Shown here: piece by piece, positions 8,506-17,266 of the stretch
Numbering within the stretch: the stretch's first letter is position 1
Layout: each line of letters starts with the position of its first letter
Source of the DNA: Ensifer canadensis
GTDB taxonomy: Bacteria; Pseudomonadota; Alphaproteobacteria; Rhizobiales; Rhizobiaceae
Direction: 5' to 3'
NCBI RefSeq assembly: GCF_017488845.2
Contig: NZ_CP083370.1
Span: forward strand, 2,966,501 to 3,030,500
Length of the DNA stretch: 64,000 nucleotides
Translations under genes and position numbers: made by a program
The notes under the pieces: generated by a model
Databases searched by the model: none
The model's input: the letters and a program-made list of their open reading frames with translations, nothing else
What the model was told of the DNA's origin: nothing

Positions 8506-8608
8506 CTGCATGTTTTCTTGAATCCTATTCGATTTAAGGAAAAAACATGCAGCAATTTAAAGTGCTACAGCGACCTTTGCGCGTCTAACAAGACGCGCGG
8601 CGCTGTAG
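8506..8608 (+). repeat. RIME1-like two-hairpin repeat, full copy
   Basis: About 103 bp with two palindromes. The first is CTGCATG...CATGCAG with an inner TTCTTGAAT/ATTTAAGGAA-like stem. The second is CTACAGCG...CGCTGTAG with an inner GCGCGTCT/AGACGCGC stem. Related copies occur at 25597, 43138, 48431 and 55383, and a part-copy at 2238. It begins 6 bp after the eipA stop codon and could act as its terminator or mRNA end. Confidence 0.85.
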
Positions 8609-8761
8609 ATGGCGGGTGCGCTTTGGCGAAATCCCGCGTCAAATACTTGCAGCGCACGAAACGTCATGTTTAGTGCAGGAAAGTAACATCAAGCGCCTTG
8701 CTCTGACTATGATGGTCGGGCGGGGCGTTTGCTTCCGGTCCAGCTTTGAAACGGCCAGCTC

Positions 8762-9943
8762 GTGATTGAATTCTCGCTCCTCTTTGCCCTGGGCTTCCTG
8801 ACGGCGATCATCATCGGCCTTCTCGTCGCGCCGGCCATTCACCGCCGCATCGTGCGCTTTGCCGAGGATCGCCTGAAAGCGACCATGCCGCTCAGCCCCC
8901 AGGAAGTGCGCGCCCAGAAAGATGCCGCCCGCGCCACCTTTGCCGCCGAGAACGCCCGCACGCAGCAAGCCCTGAAGCGCGAGCGCGACAAGGGCGTGTC
9001 GCTGATGCTCAACAACGAGAAGACACTGCAGGAGGCGCGCCGCCTGAACGGCGAGAATGCCGATCTGCATTCCCAGCTTGCCGACATGAACGTCGAAGCC
9101 GCCGACATGCGCTCGGCGATCCGACAGTTCGAGCAGCGACTGGAGCGCATGAAGGTTTCGCTCGAAACCGTCGAGCGCGACAACGCCGGCAAGGCGGAAA
9201 CGATCAAGACTCTGACCAATCAGTTGGCGCAACAGGCCGCCGCCATCGACAATCTGCGCCTCGACCTTGCCGCCGGCGAGACAGAGGCCGAAAACCTCAA
9301 GAGCCGCGTCGCGACGCTCCGCGACGAGCGCGATGCGCTGCGTGCAGATCTGAAGACGGAAAGCGCGCATGCCAAGGAAATGGAGCTGCGTCTTGCCCGT
9401 GACGAGAGCCGCCTGCAGCGACTGGAAGACAAGCTTTCGCGGGAACTGGCTGCAGGCGCCGATCGCGAAAGCGCGCTCGAGCGACGCGCCGATGAAATCG
9501 AACGACTGAAGACCAAGGTGAAAGACGTGAACCAGGACATGCGGGATGCCGCCAAGGTGTTGCGCGCGGCAGGTATCGCCTTCCCAGCGCGCAAGGACCG
9601 TCGCGCAAGCGGCAGCGAGCCGTCGGAGGGCGTTGCCGCGCACCCTGCGCAGCCCATCGAGCAACCGGGCGTGCCGCCGCTGGAAACTGCGGCGCTTTCG
9701 CATGAACTCAAGAACCGTGCGGCCGCCGTGTCGGAACGGTTGACCAATTCCAAGACGACCGCCCATGACGATGCCTTGCGCGAGGAAGTGGCGGAAATTG
9801 CCGCCGGCATGGTGGCTCTGACGGCAACGCGCGAGGGCGCCGCCTCGCCGATCCTCAGCCTGCTCGCGGGTGACGAAAACAACGATGCTGCCGGCCGCAA
9901 GAGCCTGGCAAAGCGGGCAAAGGAAATCCTGCCGAAGGAATAG
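8762..9943 (+). CDS. Membrane-anchored coiled-coil protein, unknown function
   Basis: A 393-aa protein. Residues ~3-25 form one membrane segment (FSLLFALGFLTAIIIGLLVA). A short basic stretch follows, and residues ~45-270 are an almost unbroken coiled coil rich in E, A, R, L and Q. The tail from ~280 is disordered and proline-rich, ending with a helical segment. Such an anchored long coiled coil would project into the cytoplasm, but no domain is recognised. It starts with GTG and has only a weak ribosome binding site. Similar proteins are widespread as hypothetical proteins in Rhizobiaceae. Confidence 0.75.
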   Translation: MIEFSLLFALGFLTAIIIGLLVAPAIHRRIVRFAEDRLKATMPLSPQEVRAQKDAARATFAAENARTQQALKRERDKGVSLMLNNEKTLQEARRLNGENADLHSQLADMNVEAADMRSAIRQFEQRLERMKVSLETVERDNAGKAETIKTLTNQLAQQAAAIDNLRLDLAAGETEAENLKSRVATLRDERDALRADLKTESAHAKEMELRLARDESRLQRLEDKLSRELAAGADRESALERRADEIERLKTKVKDVNQDMRDAAKVLRAAGIAFPARKDRRASGSEPSEGVAAHPAQPIEQPGVPPLETAALSHELKNRAAAVSERLTNSKTTAHDDALREEVAEIAAGMVALTATREGAASPILSLLAGDENNDAAGRKSLAKRAKEILPKE

Positions 9944-9959
9944 GCGCGTTCTGTGCGCG

Positions 9960-10796
9960 TCAGATCCGGTCGTTGATCAAGGCGACCTGATGCAGCGCGA
10001 TGCCGGCTGCCATCGAGACATTGAGGCTGTCGAGCCCGGGCCGCTGGCGAATGCGCGCGGTGCGTATGGATTTCAGGATGGCCGGCGGCAGCCCCTCACC
10101 TTCCGTTCCGACGAGCAAGGCAGTGCGCCTGGCCGGCGGTATTCCGCCGATGTCGGTTTCGCCGGCCGGCGACAGCCCCCAGATCGCAAAACCCTCATCC
10201 TGCAGCCGTTCGATCAGCGACGCCGCCGACCCTTCGCGCGCAAACGGCACCGTCAGCACCGAACCGACGGAAACACGGATCGCCTTGCGGTACATCGGAT
10301 CGCAGCTCGTCTCATCCATCAGCACCGCATCGACGCCGAAGGCCGCCGCATTGCGAAACAGCGAGCCCATATTGTCGTGATTGGAGATGCCGCAAGCGGC
10401 GAGCACAAGGCTGGTAGCCGGCAGTGAGGCGAGCAGCGCGTCCCGGCCGGCAACGCCGTCACGGCGCCCGAGTGCCAGCACGCCACGGTGAATGTTGAAG
10501 CCGGCAATCGCGTCGAACACCGGTGCCGCCGCCACATAGACGGGCACGTCAGCGGGAAATTCCGCCAGAATGGCCTCTACGCCGGGCACACGGCTTTCGA
10601 GAAGCAGGATCGCCTCGGCGCCAAGCCCGCTGTTGGAGCGATGCGCAGCCGCCAGCATGCGCAGCACCACCGTGCCTTCAGCGATGAAACGCCCCTGTCG
10701 GCCCGTCAGGTCGCGCTCCTTGATCGACACGAAGCCGGCGATGCGCGGATCTGCCGGATCATCGATGCGGATCGGAGGCGAGGCGCTTGAGCTCAT
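9960..10796 (-). CDS. SpoU/TrmH-family RNA methyltransferase
   Basis: A SPOUT 2'-O-ribose methyltransferase of 278 aa. A short N-terminal substrate-binding region is followed by the knotted catalytic domain with motif 1 near ISNHDNMGSLFRNAAAFG, motif 2 ALLVGTEGEGLP and motif 3 SLNVSMAAGIALHQ. These three motifs bind S-adenosylmethionine. The substrate (tRNA or rRNA) cannot be told from sequence. The ATG at 10796 lies 4 bp beyond the end of the upstream gene; an ATG at 10829 would overlap it by 29 bp. Confidence 0.9.
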   Translation of the reverse strand: MSSSASPPIRIDDPADPRIAGFVSIKERDLTGRQGRFIAEGTVVLRMLAAAHRSNSGLGAEAILLLESRVPGVEAILAEFPADVPVYVAAAPVFDAIAGFNIHRGVLALGRRDGVAGRDALLASLPATSLVLAACGISNHDNMGSLFRNAAAFGVDAVLMDETSCDPMYRKAIRVSVGSVLTVPFAREGSAASLIERLQDEGFAIWGLSPAGETDIGGIPPARRTALLVGTEGEGLPPAILKSIRTARIRQRPGLDSLNVSMAAGIALHQVALINDRI

Positions 10797-10800
10797 ACCG

Positions 10801-11184
10801 TCAGTTGGTCCTGACGGTGATGTCGGCAACGATGCGGCCGGCGGCGATATCGAAGACGATGGCGCGCGGCTCGGCGCCGGGCAGATTGCCGTAGAAAAGC
10901 ACCTGCGAGCCCGACAGCGCGACGTTGGTCACCGTGAAGCCGGCCGGGAGGGCGGCAACCGCATTGACCGGCGCCTCGCTCGGAACGGCGATGGCTGCGG
11001 ATTGCGCCTGCGCCTTTTCGTCCGTGCGGGTCAGCTTGTAGACAATCGTTCCGAGGACAGCCATAAGCATGACCAACATCACGCCTGCCGAGACGAGCTG
11101 CAGCCGCACCATCTTGCGGCGAACATTCTCCATCGCCGGGTCTAGCGGCTTGTCTTCCTGGTCATCGGGCGCGGTCGCGGTCAT
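10801..11184 (-). CDS. Small single-pass membrane protein, unknown function
   Basis: A 127-aa protein with a charged cytoplasmic N-terminus, one membrane helix at about 29-51 (LQLVSAGVMLVMLMAVLGTIVYKL) and a ~75-residue periplasmic tail of beta strands (TVTNVALSGSQVLFYGNLPG). It lies directly upstream of the SpoU methylase and is probably co-transcribed with it. Its start is only 29 bp from the divergent rluD start. Confidence 0.8.
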   Translation of the reverse strand: MTATAPDDQEDKPLDPAMENVRRKMVRLQLVSAGVMLVMLMAVLGTIVYKLTRTDEKAQAQSAAIAVPSEAPVNAVAALPAGFTVTNVALSGSQVLFYGNLPGAEPRAIVFDIAAGRIVADITVRTN

Positions 11185-11213
11185 GATAGGCCTTTTATCG
11201 GAATTAAAACGGA

Positions 11214-12242
11214 ATGAACGACCCCTTTAAACAAGCAGCAGCCAATAGGAAAGTCCTGACGGCGGGCGAGGACGCCGCAGGGCGGCTCGATTCCTTCCTG
11301 ACCGAGGCACTTTCGGGCGAGTTTTCCCGCAACCGGATCAAGAGCCTGATCGAGCAGGGTGCTGTTTCGATCAACGGCAAGCTGGTGACCGAACCGAAGA
11401 AGAAGGTCCAACCGGGCGACCATTTCGAGATCGACCTGCCCGAGCCGGAAGATCCGGAGCCGAAGGGCGAGGATATCCCGCTCGACGTGCTCTATGAGGA
11501 CGATCACCTGATCGTCCTGTGCAAGCCGGCAGGCCTTGTCGTTCATCCCGGCGCCGGCAATTGGACGGGCACGCTGGTCAATGCGCTCATCCACCATTGC
11601 GGCAACAGCCTCTCGGGCATCGGCGGCGTCAAGCGGCCCGGTATCGTCCACCGCCTCGACAAGGAAACGAGCGGGGTCATGGTCGTCGCCAAGAACGACG
11701 CCGCCCACCGCCACCTGTCGGACCAGTTTGCCGATCACGGCCGCACCGGCCCGCTCGAGCGCGCCTACCGGGCTGTCGTCTGGGGCCGGCCGCGCCAGTT
11801 GAAGGGCACCATCGACGCCCCTCTCGGCCGAGCGGGCGACCGCACCAAGCGCGCCGTAAAGCGAGAAGACAGCGACGACGCCCGCGAAGCGATCACCCAT
11901 TACGAGGTCGTCGAGCGCTATCTGGAAAAGCCCGACGGCACCAGCCTGGCATCGACGGTGGAATGCCACCTCGAAACCGGTCGCACCCACCAGATCCGCG
12001 TGCACATGGCTCATATCGGGCATCCGCTGATCGGCGACCCGGAATATGGCGCGGCCTTTCGCACCAAGGCCAACCTCCTACCGGAGGCGGCAAAGTCCGT
12101 GGTCAGCCAATTCCACCGCCAGGCCCTGCATGCCTTCATGCTGCAGTTCGAACATCCGTCGACCGGCGAAACTATGCACTTCGAGGCCCCGATGCCTGAA
12201 GACATGGCGGCCCTGGTCGAGGCCCTGCGCGGCGCAACGTAG
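11214..12242 (+). CDS. rluD: Pseudouridine synthase, RluA family (RluD-like)
   Basis: A 342-aa enzyme. Residues ~20-80 form an S4 RNA-binding domain (GRLDSFLTEALSGEFSRNRI). The catalytic domain holds GIVHRLDKETSGVMVVAK, where the Asp is the catalytic residue, and the C-terminal RTHQIRVHMAHIGHPLIGDP. The domain order matches RluD, which makes pseudouridines in helix 69 of 23S rRNA. RluC-like specificity is less likely but not excluded. Confidence 0.92.
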   Translation: MNDPFKQAAANRKVLTAGEDAAGRLDSFLTEALSGEFSRNRIKSLIEQGAVSINGKLVTEPKKKVQPGDHFEIDLPEPEDPEPKGEDIPLDVLYEDDHLIVLCKPAGLVVHPGAGNWTGTLVNALIHHCGNSLSGIGGVKRPGIVHRLDKETSGVMVVAKNDAAHRHLSDQFADHGRTGPLERAYRAVVWGRPRQLKGTIDAPLGRAGDRTKRAVKREDSDDAREAITHYEVVERYLEKPDGTSLASTVECHLETGRTHQIRVHMAHIGHPLIGDPEYGAAFRTKANLLPEAAKSVVSQFHRQALHAFMLQFEHPSTGETMHFEAPMPEDMAALVEALRGAT

Positions 12243-12342
12243 CGCCACCTCTTGAATTTCGGCCGCAGGATTCCAATCTTAACTTCGCCTCTATTCGTGA
12301 TCTGTCTTGCCTCCGGCGTCACATGTTAGTGAAACCGGACTC

Positions 12343-12370
12343 CTTGAATCATGCTTTCGCCGTACTTATT
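12343..12370 (+). promoter_or_regulatory. Possible RpoH-type promoter of rpoH
   Basis: CTTGAA (12343-12348), 16 bases, then CTTATT (12365-12370), which resembles the alphaproteobacterial heat-shock promoter CTTGAA-N15/16-CCTATNT. It lies 82 bp before the rpoH start codon. This would allow autoregulation. It is one of several possible promoters in the 209-bp gap. Confidence 0.35.
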
Positions 12371-12451
12371 TTGTAGCCTCGTGGGGTCTTAACGAAGACC
12401 CACATGCCCGGCCTGCCGCCCGGAGGCCGGAGACTATAAAGGGGGTGCTTC

Positions 12452-13357
12452 ATGGCCCGAAACAATTTGCCGTCCATTGCCGCTGGTGAAGGCGGCCTCA
12501 ATCGTTATCTCGACGAAATCCGCAAATTTCCCATGCTCGAGCCGCAGGAAGAGTACATGCTCGCCAAGCGGTATCAGGAGCATGACGACCGCAACGCCGC
12601 TCACAAGCTCGTCACCAGCCACCTGCGCCTCGTCGCCAAGATCGCGATGGGTTATCGCGGCTACGGCCTGCCGATCGGCGAAGTCGTGTCTGAAGGCAAC
12701 GTCGGCCTGATGCAGGCCGTCAAGAAGTTCGAGCCCGATCGCGGCTTCCGCCTGGCGACCTATGCCATGTGGTGGATCAAGGCCGCCATCCAGGAATACA
12801 TCCTGCGCTCCTGGTCGCTGGTCAAGATGGGTACGACCGCCAACCAGAAGCGGCTGTTCTTCAACCTGCGTCGACTCAAGGGCAAGATCCAGGCGCTCGA
12901 TGAAGGCGACCTGAAGCCCGAGCACGTCAAGGAAATCGCCACGACCCTGAAGGTCAGCGAGGACGAGGTCATCTCGATGAACCGTCGCCTGTCCGGCGAT
13001 GCTTCGCTGAACGCGCCGATCAAGGCGAGCGAAGGCGAATCCGGACAATGGCAGGATTGGCTCGTCGACGACCACGACAATCAGGAACAGATCCTGATTG
13101 AACAGGATGAGCTGGACAGCCGCAAGGCCTTGCTCGCAAACGCGATGAAGGTGCTCAACGATCGTGAACGCCGCATCTTCGAGGCGCGCCGCCTTACCGA
13201 AGATCCGTTGACGCTCGAAGACCTATCGACCGAGTTCGATATCAGCCGCGAGCGCGTGCGCCAGATCGAAGTCAGGGCCTTTGAAAAGGTCCAGGACGCC
13301 GTCCGCAAGGCGGCGTTGGAGAATGCCCAAGCCTTGCGCGTCGTCGAAGGCGCATAG
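12452..13357 (+). CDS. rpoH: Heat-shock sigma factor RpoH (sigma-32)
   Basis: A 301-aa sigma-70-family factor. Region 2 includes LVTSHLRLVAKIAMGYRGYG and FRLATYAMWWIKAAIQEYIL. The RpoH box QKRLFFNLRR, which marks sigma-32 and not sigma-70, follows directly. Region 4 has TLEDLSTEFDISRERVRQIE. It directs transcription of chaperone and protease genes; ftsH, another element of the heat response in bacteria, is also in the window. Sinorhizobium species carry two or more rpoH genes, and this is likely rpoH1 from length and sequence, but that is inference. Confidence 0.95.
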   Translation: MARNNLPSIAAGEGGLNRYLDEIRKFPMLEPQEEYMLAKRYQEHDDRNAAHKLVTSHLRLVAKIAMGYRGYGLPIGEVVSEGNVGLMQAVKKFEPDRGFRLATYAMWWIKAAIQEYILRSWSLVKMGTTANQKRLFFNLRRLKGKIQALDEGDLKPEHVKEIATTLKVSEDEVISMNRRLSGDASLNAPIKASEGESGQWQDWLVDDHDNQEQILIEQDELDSRKALLANAMKVLNDRERRIFEARRLTEDPLTLEDLSTEFDISRERVRQIEVRAFEKVQDAVRKAALENAQALRVVEGA

Positions 13358-13384
13358 GTCCGAGGCTTGGCATAACAGGAAACG

Positions 13385-13417
13385 AAAAAACCCGGCGAAG
13401 TTCTCGCCGGGTTTTTT
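13385..13417. terminator. Bidirectional terminator, rpoH / acidic membrane protein
   Basis: AAAAAACCCGGCGA and TCGCCGGGTTTTTT form a perfect 14-bp stem with a 5-base loop, in the 87-bp gap between the two converging genes. Confidence 0.92.
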
Positions 13418-13444
13418 GTTGTTCCTGCTTCAACTCGTCCGGCC

Positions 13445-15697
13445 CTATTGGCCTGTCGCTGCCGTATTGCCTGACGATCCCCAAGCGCGCATCGCCTGGC
13501 TGAAGGCTTCGTTGCCACTCTGGCCCTTTTCAAGCGTCAGCAAGGCGCGGCGACCGTTGCGGTATGTCAGCGGGATATCGATCCAGCCGCGGCTGCGCAG
13601 CAGTTCGGTATTGCTGCCAACCGCTTCGGCGAAGTCGTTGAGCGCGATCATGTGGAAGTCGTCGGTGATCTTGGCGGGTACCGCGATCAGCGCATCGCCA
13701 CGATCCTGCTCCGTCCGCTTCATCGAAACGCGCTGCACACCGTCGATGGCGCCGCCTTCGAAGTTCTGCGGCAGCGAGAACACGAACTCGATCACGTGGC
13801 TTGCCGGCAGGGACGGATCCGCATTGCGCTTGATCGTCATCAGCGCCGTCAACCCGCGGTCCGGCACGGTGATCTGAGCCTGGATTGCCGGTTCCGGCTT
13901 GGCGTCGCCACCCGGAGACTCCTCCTTGACCGACCAGGCGACAGTTCCCGGAATGGCGGTCGGAGAGGATTGGCCAAGCCGCTCTTCGTAGAGGAACATC
14001 TTTTCGCCGTTGGCAACCGCAACATCCGGCTGTGCCGGCTGAGCGCCGGGTTGCAGACCTGTACCAGGCGTTCCGGCGTCGGTACCAGGCGTACCGGCCG
14101 CTTCTTCCTGCGGTTTTCCGGCTTCGGTCTGCGGTGCGACCGACTTGCCTTCCTGCGCGGCACTTTCACCGTTCAAGACAGCCGGGCCGGCATCGGTTTC
14201 CGAGCCATCGGCAAGCAGGCGCTGGGTAAATTTCGTCGACGTGTTGTCCGGAACAGCCGTGTCGTCATGCGCGCCGGGCTGTTGCGTCACGGTCTCGCCG
14301 GTCGGCGCCGGGGGCGTGCTCTGCTGTTCCGCCGGCGTCTCACCCTTGCCGGAAACGGCCGACGTTATCGAAGCGACCATGCCGGAAATCCAGGCATTGC
14401 CCGCCTCCCGGTTCTGCCAATAGGCAAATCCGCCGCCACCGAGCACGAGCAAAAAGCCGGCGGCGATCACCAGGCGCTTGACGCTGAAGCGCGAAGGCTT
14501 TGGCGTCGTGCTATACGAAGTCGGCCGCGCCGGCATCTCGATGCCGCGATCGATATCCTTGGCCGTTGCCGCTCCCGCACCTGCCGCCGTCGCACCGCCT
14601 TCAAGACCCAGAAGATCGTCAATGTGATCCCAGGCCGTACCCGCGCGCTCCTGCTGGCTTGCGGATTCCGCCGAGTTTGCGGCCGGCGTTAGCGATGTCT
14701 TTTCGACCGGCCACGACCAATCGGAAATTTCGGCGTCGCTGGCCTTTTGAGCGGGGCGCTCGGTGATCGAGGCAAACGGATCGTCGTCGTCGAACGACCA
14801 GGAACGGCTGGCATCTGCTTTCGGCGCCACCGGCTCTATTTCGCCAGGCTTTTCCTCGACGGGATGCATGCCGAGCAACTCAGGTGCACCGGCATCGTCG
14901 ACCCCGTCGTCCGGCTTCGCGTCCAGCGAGGCAGGTGCAGGCTTCGTGTCGTCCCAGTCCGGCAGTTCCCATTCCGAACGCGCTGACGTTTCCGAAGCAG
15001 GCTCGACAGCGGGCGCATCCCAGATCGCTTCCTGCACCGATTCGGGCTCAGGCTCGATGGCCGGGGCAACCGGCGCGTGGTCAAAGACCTCTTCAGCGGC
15101 AGGCTCGGCGGATGCGACGATTTTCTCATCATGCGCGTGTGCGTCGGCCGGCTGCTCGTCCTCGACCGGCGGCTGCCAAGTCGGCTCGGCCTGCTCTTCG
15201 ACGGCTTCGGCGTGTTCGGCCGTTGCTTCGGCGGGCACGGGCTCGGCATAGCTTTCCAGCTGCTCATCATGCTCGACGGACGCGTCGGCGTCAGCAGGCT
15301 CGACATCGCCAACGGCTTCTGTCGCCGGCTCTTCGGCAGCGGCCGTCACCGGCTCGCTTTCCGCCTCGGACTCGACCTGCTCGACAGGCGTCTCGACGAC
15401 ATCGCCCGGTTCCGGTTCCGCCTCAGCGGGCACGACCGCTTCCGCAACTTCAGCCTCGGGCTCGAACGCGTCGATCGCCGGCAGGGCCTCGGCATATTCG
15501 CTGTCGACCTCGCCGATCGCGTTTTCGAGCTTTGCCAGCTGACGATTGATCATATCGTCCGACGGACGCGGATTCATATTTTCGAGTTGGCGACGCACGG
15601 CGGCGCGCGCCTTCTCGTAGACCTTATCCCGCATTTCCGGTGTGTTTTCCGACAGGCCGTCAACGGTCCTGCGAATAACTGCAACAAAATCCGCCAT
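13445..15697 (-). CDS. Long acidic single-pass membrane protein, unknown function
   Basis: A 750-aa protein. The first ~65 residues are a conserved-looking helical domain (FVAVIRRTVDGLSENTPEMR). Residues ~70-380 are low-complexity and very rich in Glu, Ala, Pro and Val. One membrane helix lies at about 405-425 (RLVIAAGFLLVLGGGGFAYW). A second low-complexity stretch follows. The C-terminal ~170 residues form a folded periplasmic domain with beta strands. Such proteins are annotated as hypothetical in rhizobia. It converges on rpoH and lies downstream of purA on the same strand. Confidence 0.8.
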   Translation of the reverse strand: MADFVAVIRRTVDGLSENTPEMRDKVYEKARAAVRRQLENMNPRPSDDMINRQLAKLENAIGEVDSEYAEALPAIDAFEPEAEVAEAVVPAEAEPEPGDVVETPVEQVESEAESEPVTAAAEEPATEAVGDVEPADADASVEHDEQLESYAEPVPAEATAEHAEAVEEQAEPTWQPPVEDEQPADAHAHDEKIVASAEPAAEEVFDHAPVAPAIEPEPESVQEAIWDAPAVEPASETSARSEWELPDWDDTKPAPASLDAKPDDGVDDAGAPELLGMHPVEEKPGEIEPVAPKADASRSWSFDDDDPFASITERPAQKASDAEISDWSWPVEKTSLTPAANSAESASQQERAGTAWDHIDDLLGLEGGATAAGAGAATAKDIDRGIEMPARPTSYSTTPKPSRFSVKRLVIAAGFLLVLGGGGFAYWQNREAGNAWISGMVASITSAVSGKGETPAEQQSTPPAPTGETVTQQPGAHDDTAVPDNTSTKFTQRLLADGSETDAGPAVLNGESAAQEGKSVAPQTEAGKPQEEAAGTPGTDAGTPGTGLQPGAQPAQPDVAVANGEKMFLYEERLGQSSPTAIPGTVAWSVKEESPGGDAKPEPAIQAQITVPDRGLTALMTIKRNADPSLPASHVIEFVFSLPQNFEGGAIDGVQRVSMKRTEQDRGDALIAVPAKITDDFHMIALNDFAEAVGSNTELLRSRGWIDIPLTYRNGRRALLTLEKGQSGNEAFSQAMRAWGSSGNTAATGQ

Positions 15698-15760
15698 CAG
15701 AACTTTCTCATACGCTCAGGCATGTGTTTGCGATCACGACGCAATGTCAGTCCGCCGACA

Positions 15761-17059
15761 CTAGTCCTCAAAGGGGTCCGTCACAAGTATTGTGTCGTCC
15801 CGCTCCGGGCTGGTCGAAAGAAGAGCCACCGGTGCACCGATGAGTTCCTCGACCTGGCGAACATACTTGATCGCCTGTGCCGGAAGATCTGCCCAGCTGC
15901 GTGCGCCGACAGTCGATTCCTTCCAGCCTTCAAGTGTAATATAGACTGGCTTTGCCGAAGCTTGCTGCGCCTGGCTTGCCGGAAGATGATCGATCTGCTG
16001 TCCGTCGAGAGTATATCCGACGCAAATCTTCAGTTCATCAAGGCCATCGAGCACGTCGAGCTTGGTCAGCGCGATGCCGGTGATGCCGTTGGCGGCGACC
16101 GACTGGCGCACGAGCGCAGCATCGAACCAGCCGCAGCGGCGCTTGCGCCCGGTAACCGTACCGAACTCGTGGCCGCGTTCGCCCAGGAACTGGCCGATCT
16201 CGTCGTGCAGTTCGGTCGGGAACGGGCCCTCGCCGACGCGGGTCGTATAGGCCTTGGTGATACCGAGAACGTAGCCGAGCGAGCCCGGGCCCATGCCCGA
16301 ACCGGCGGCGGCCTGACCTGCAACGGTGTTGGACGAGGTTACGAACGGATAGGTGCCATGATCGATGTCGAGAAGCGTGCCCTGCGCGCCTTCGAACAGG
16401 ATGCGGGCGCCCTTGCGCCGCGCCTTGTCGAGCAGCACCCAGACGGTTTCCATGAACGGCAGTACCTTGTCGGCAACCGAAGACAGCTCGAGCATGATCG
16501 CGTCATGGCTGATTTCCGGTTCGCCGAGGCCACGCCGCAGCGCGTTGTGGTGCGTCAGCAGGCGATCGACCTTGGCCGGCAGGGTTTCGAGGTCGGCAAG
16601 GTCCATCACGCGGATCGCACGACGGCCGACCTTGTCTTCATAGGCCGGGCCGATGCCGCGGCGGGTGGTGCCGATCTTGGTGCCGCTGTTGGAGGCAGCG
16701 TCTTCGCGGAAGCCGTCGAGTTCGCGGTGCAGCGAAAGAATGAGCGTGGCGTTGTCGGCAACACGCAGGTTCTCCGGGGTGATCGTCACGCCCTGCTTGC
16801 CGAGCTTGTCGATTTCAGCGATCAGCGCATGCGGGTCGATGACCACGCCGTTGCCGATGACGGCGAGCTTGCCGGGACGCACGACGCCGGACGGAAGCAG
16901 CGACAGCTTGTAGCTGACGCCGTCGATCACCAGGGTATGGCCGGCGTTGTGACCGCCCTGAAAGCGCACGACGATATCCGCGCGTTCCGAGAGCCAATCT
17001 ACAATCTTGCCTTTGCCTTCATCACCCCACTGGGATCCGACCACCACGACATTCGTCAT
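15761..17059 (-). CDS. purA: Adenylosuccinate synthetase PurA
   Basis: Catalyses the GTP-driven joining of IMP and aspartate to adenylosuccinate, the first committed step to AMP. The 432-aa protein begins [20 protein letters not shown], which holds the catalytic Asp and the phosphate loop. It continues with GGHNAGHT and [12 protein letters not shown], and has [10 protein letters not shown] near 300. The ATG at 17059 is preceded by GGAAGAG; an in-frame extension to 17179 has no support. Confidence 0.97.
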   Translation of the reverse strand: MTNVVVVGSQWGDEGKGKIVDWLSERADIVVRFQGGHNAGHTLVIDGVSYKLSLLPSGVVRPGKLAVIGNGVVIDPHALIAEIDKLGKQGVTITPENLRVADNATLILSLHRELDGFREDAASNSGTKIGTTRRGIGPAYEDKVGRRAIRVMDLADLETLPAKVDRLLTHHNALRRGLGEPEISHDAIMLELSSVADKVLPFMETVWVLLDKARRKGARILFEGAQGTLLDIDHGTYPFVTSSNTVAGQAAAGSGMGPGSLGYVLGITKAYTTRVGEGPFPTELHDEIGQFLGERGHEFGTVTGRKRRCGWFDAALVRQSVAANGITGIALTKLDVLDGLDELKICVGYTLDGQQIDHLPASQAQQASAKPVYITLEGWKESTVGARSWADLPAQAIKYVRQVEELIGAPVALLSTSPERDDTILVTDPFED

Positions 17060-17266
17060 AATTCTCTTCCTGTTGACGCGCGCAAGTAGGGTTGCGCTGT
17101 TCTCAAAACCCGCGCATCTATACTGTGTTGTCACCGGGAAAGCGACCCCGTTATGACGGGCGTTCCGCCCTTTTTGCATGACAAGCGCTGGATTTAGCGC
17201 CTATATCTTGCGTCTCTCCCGCCCTTGCGGCAATCAATCCCCGTCATCCTAGCAGGTTGCAGCATC

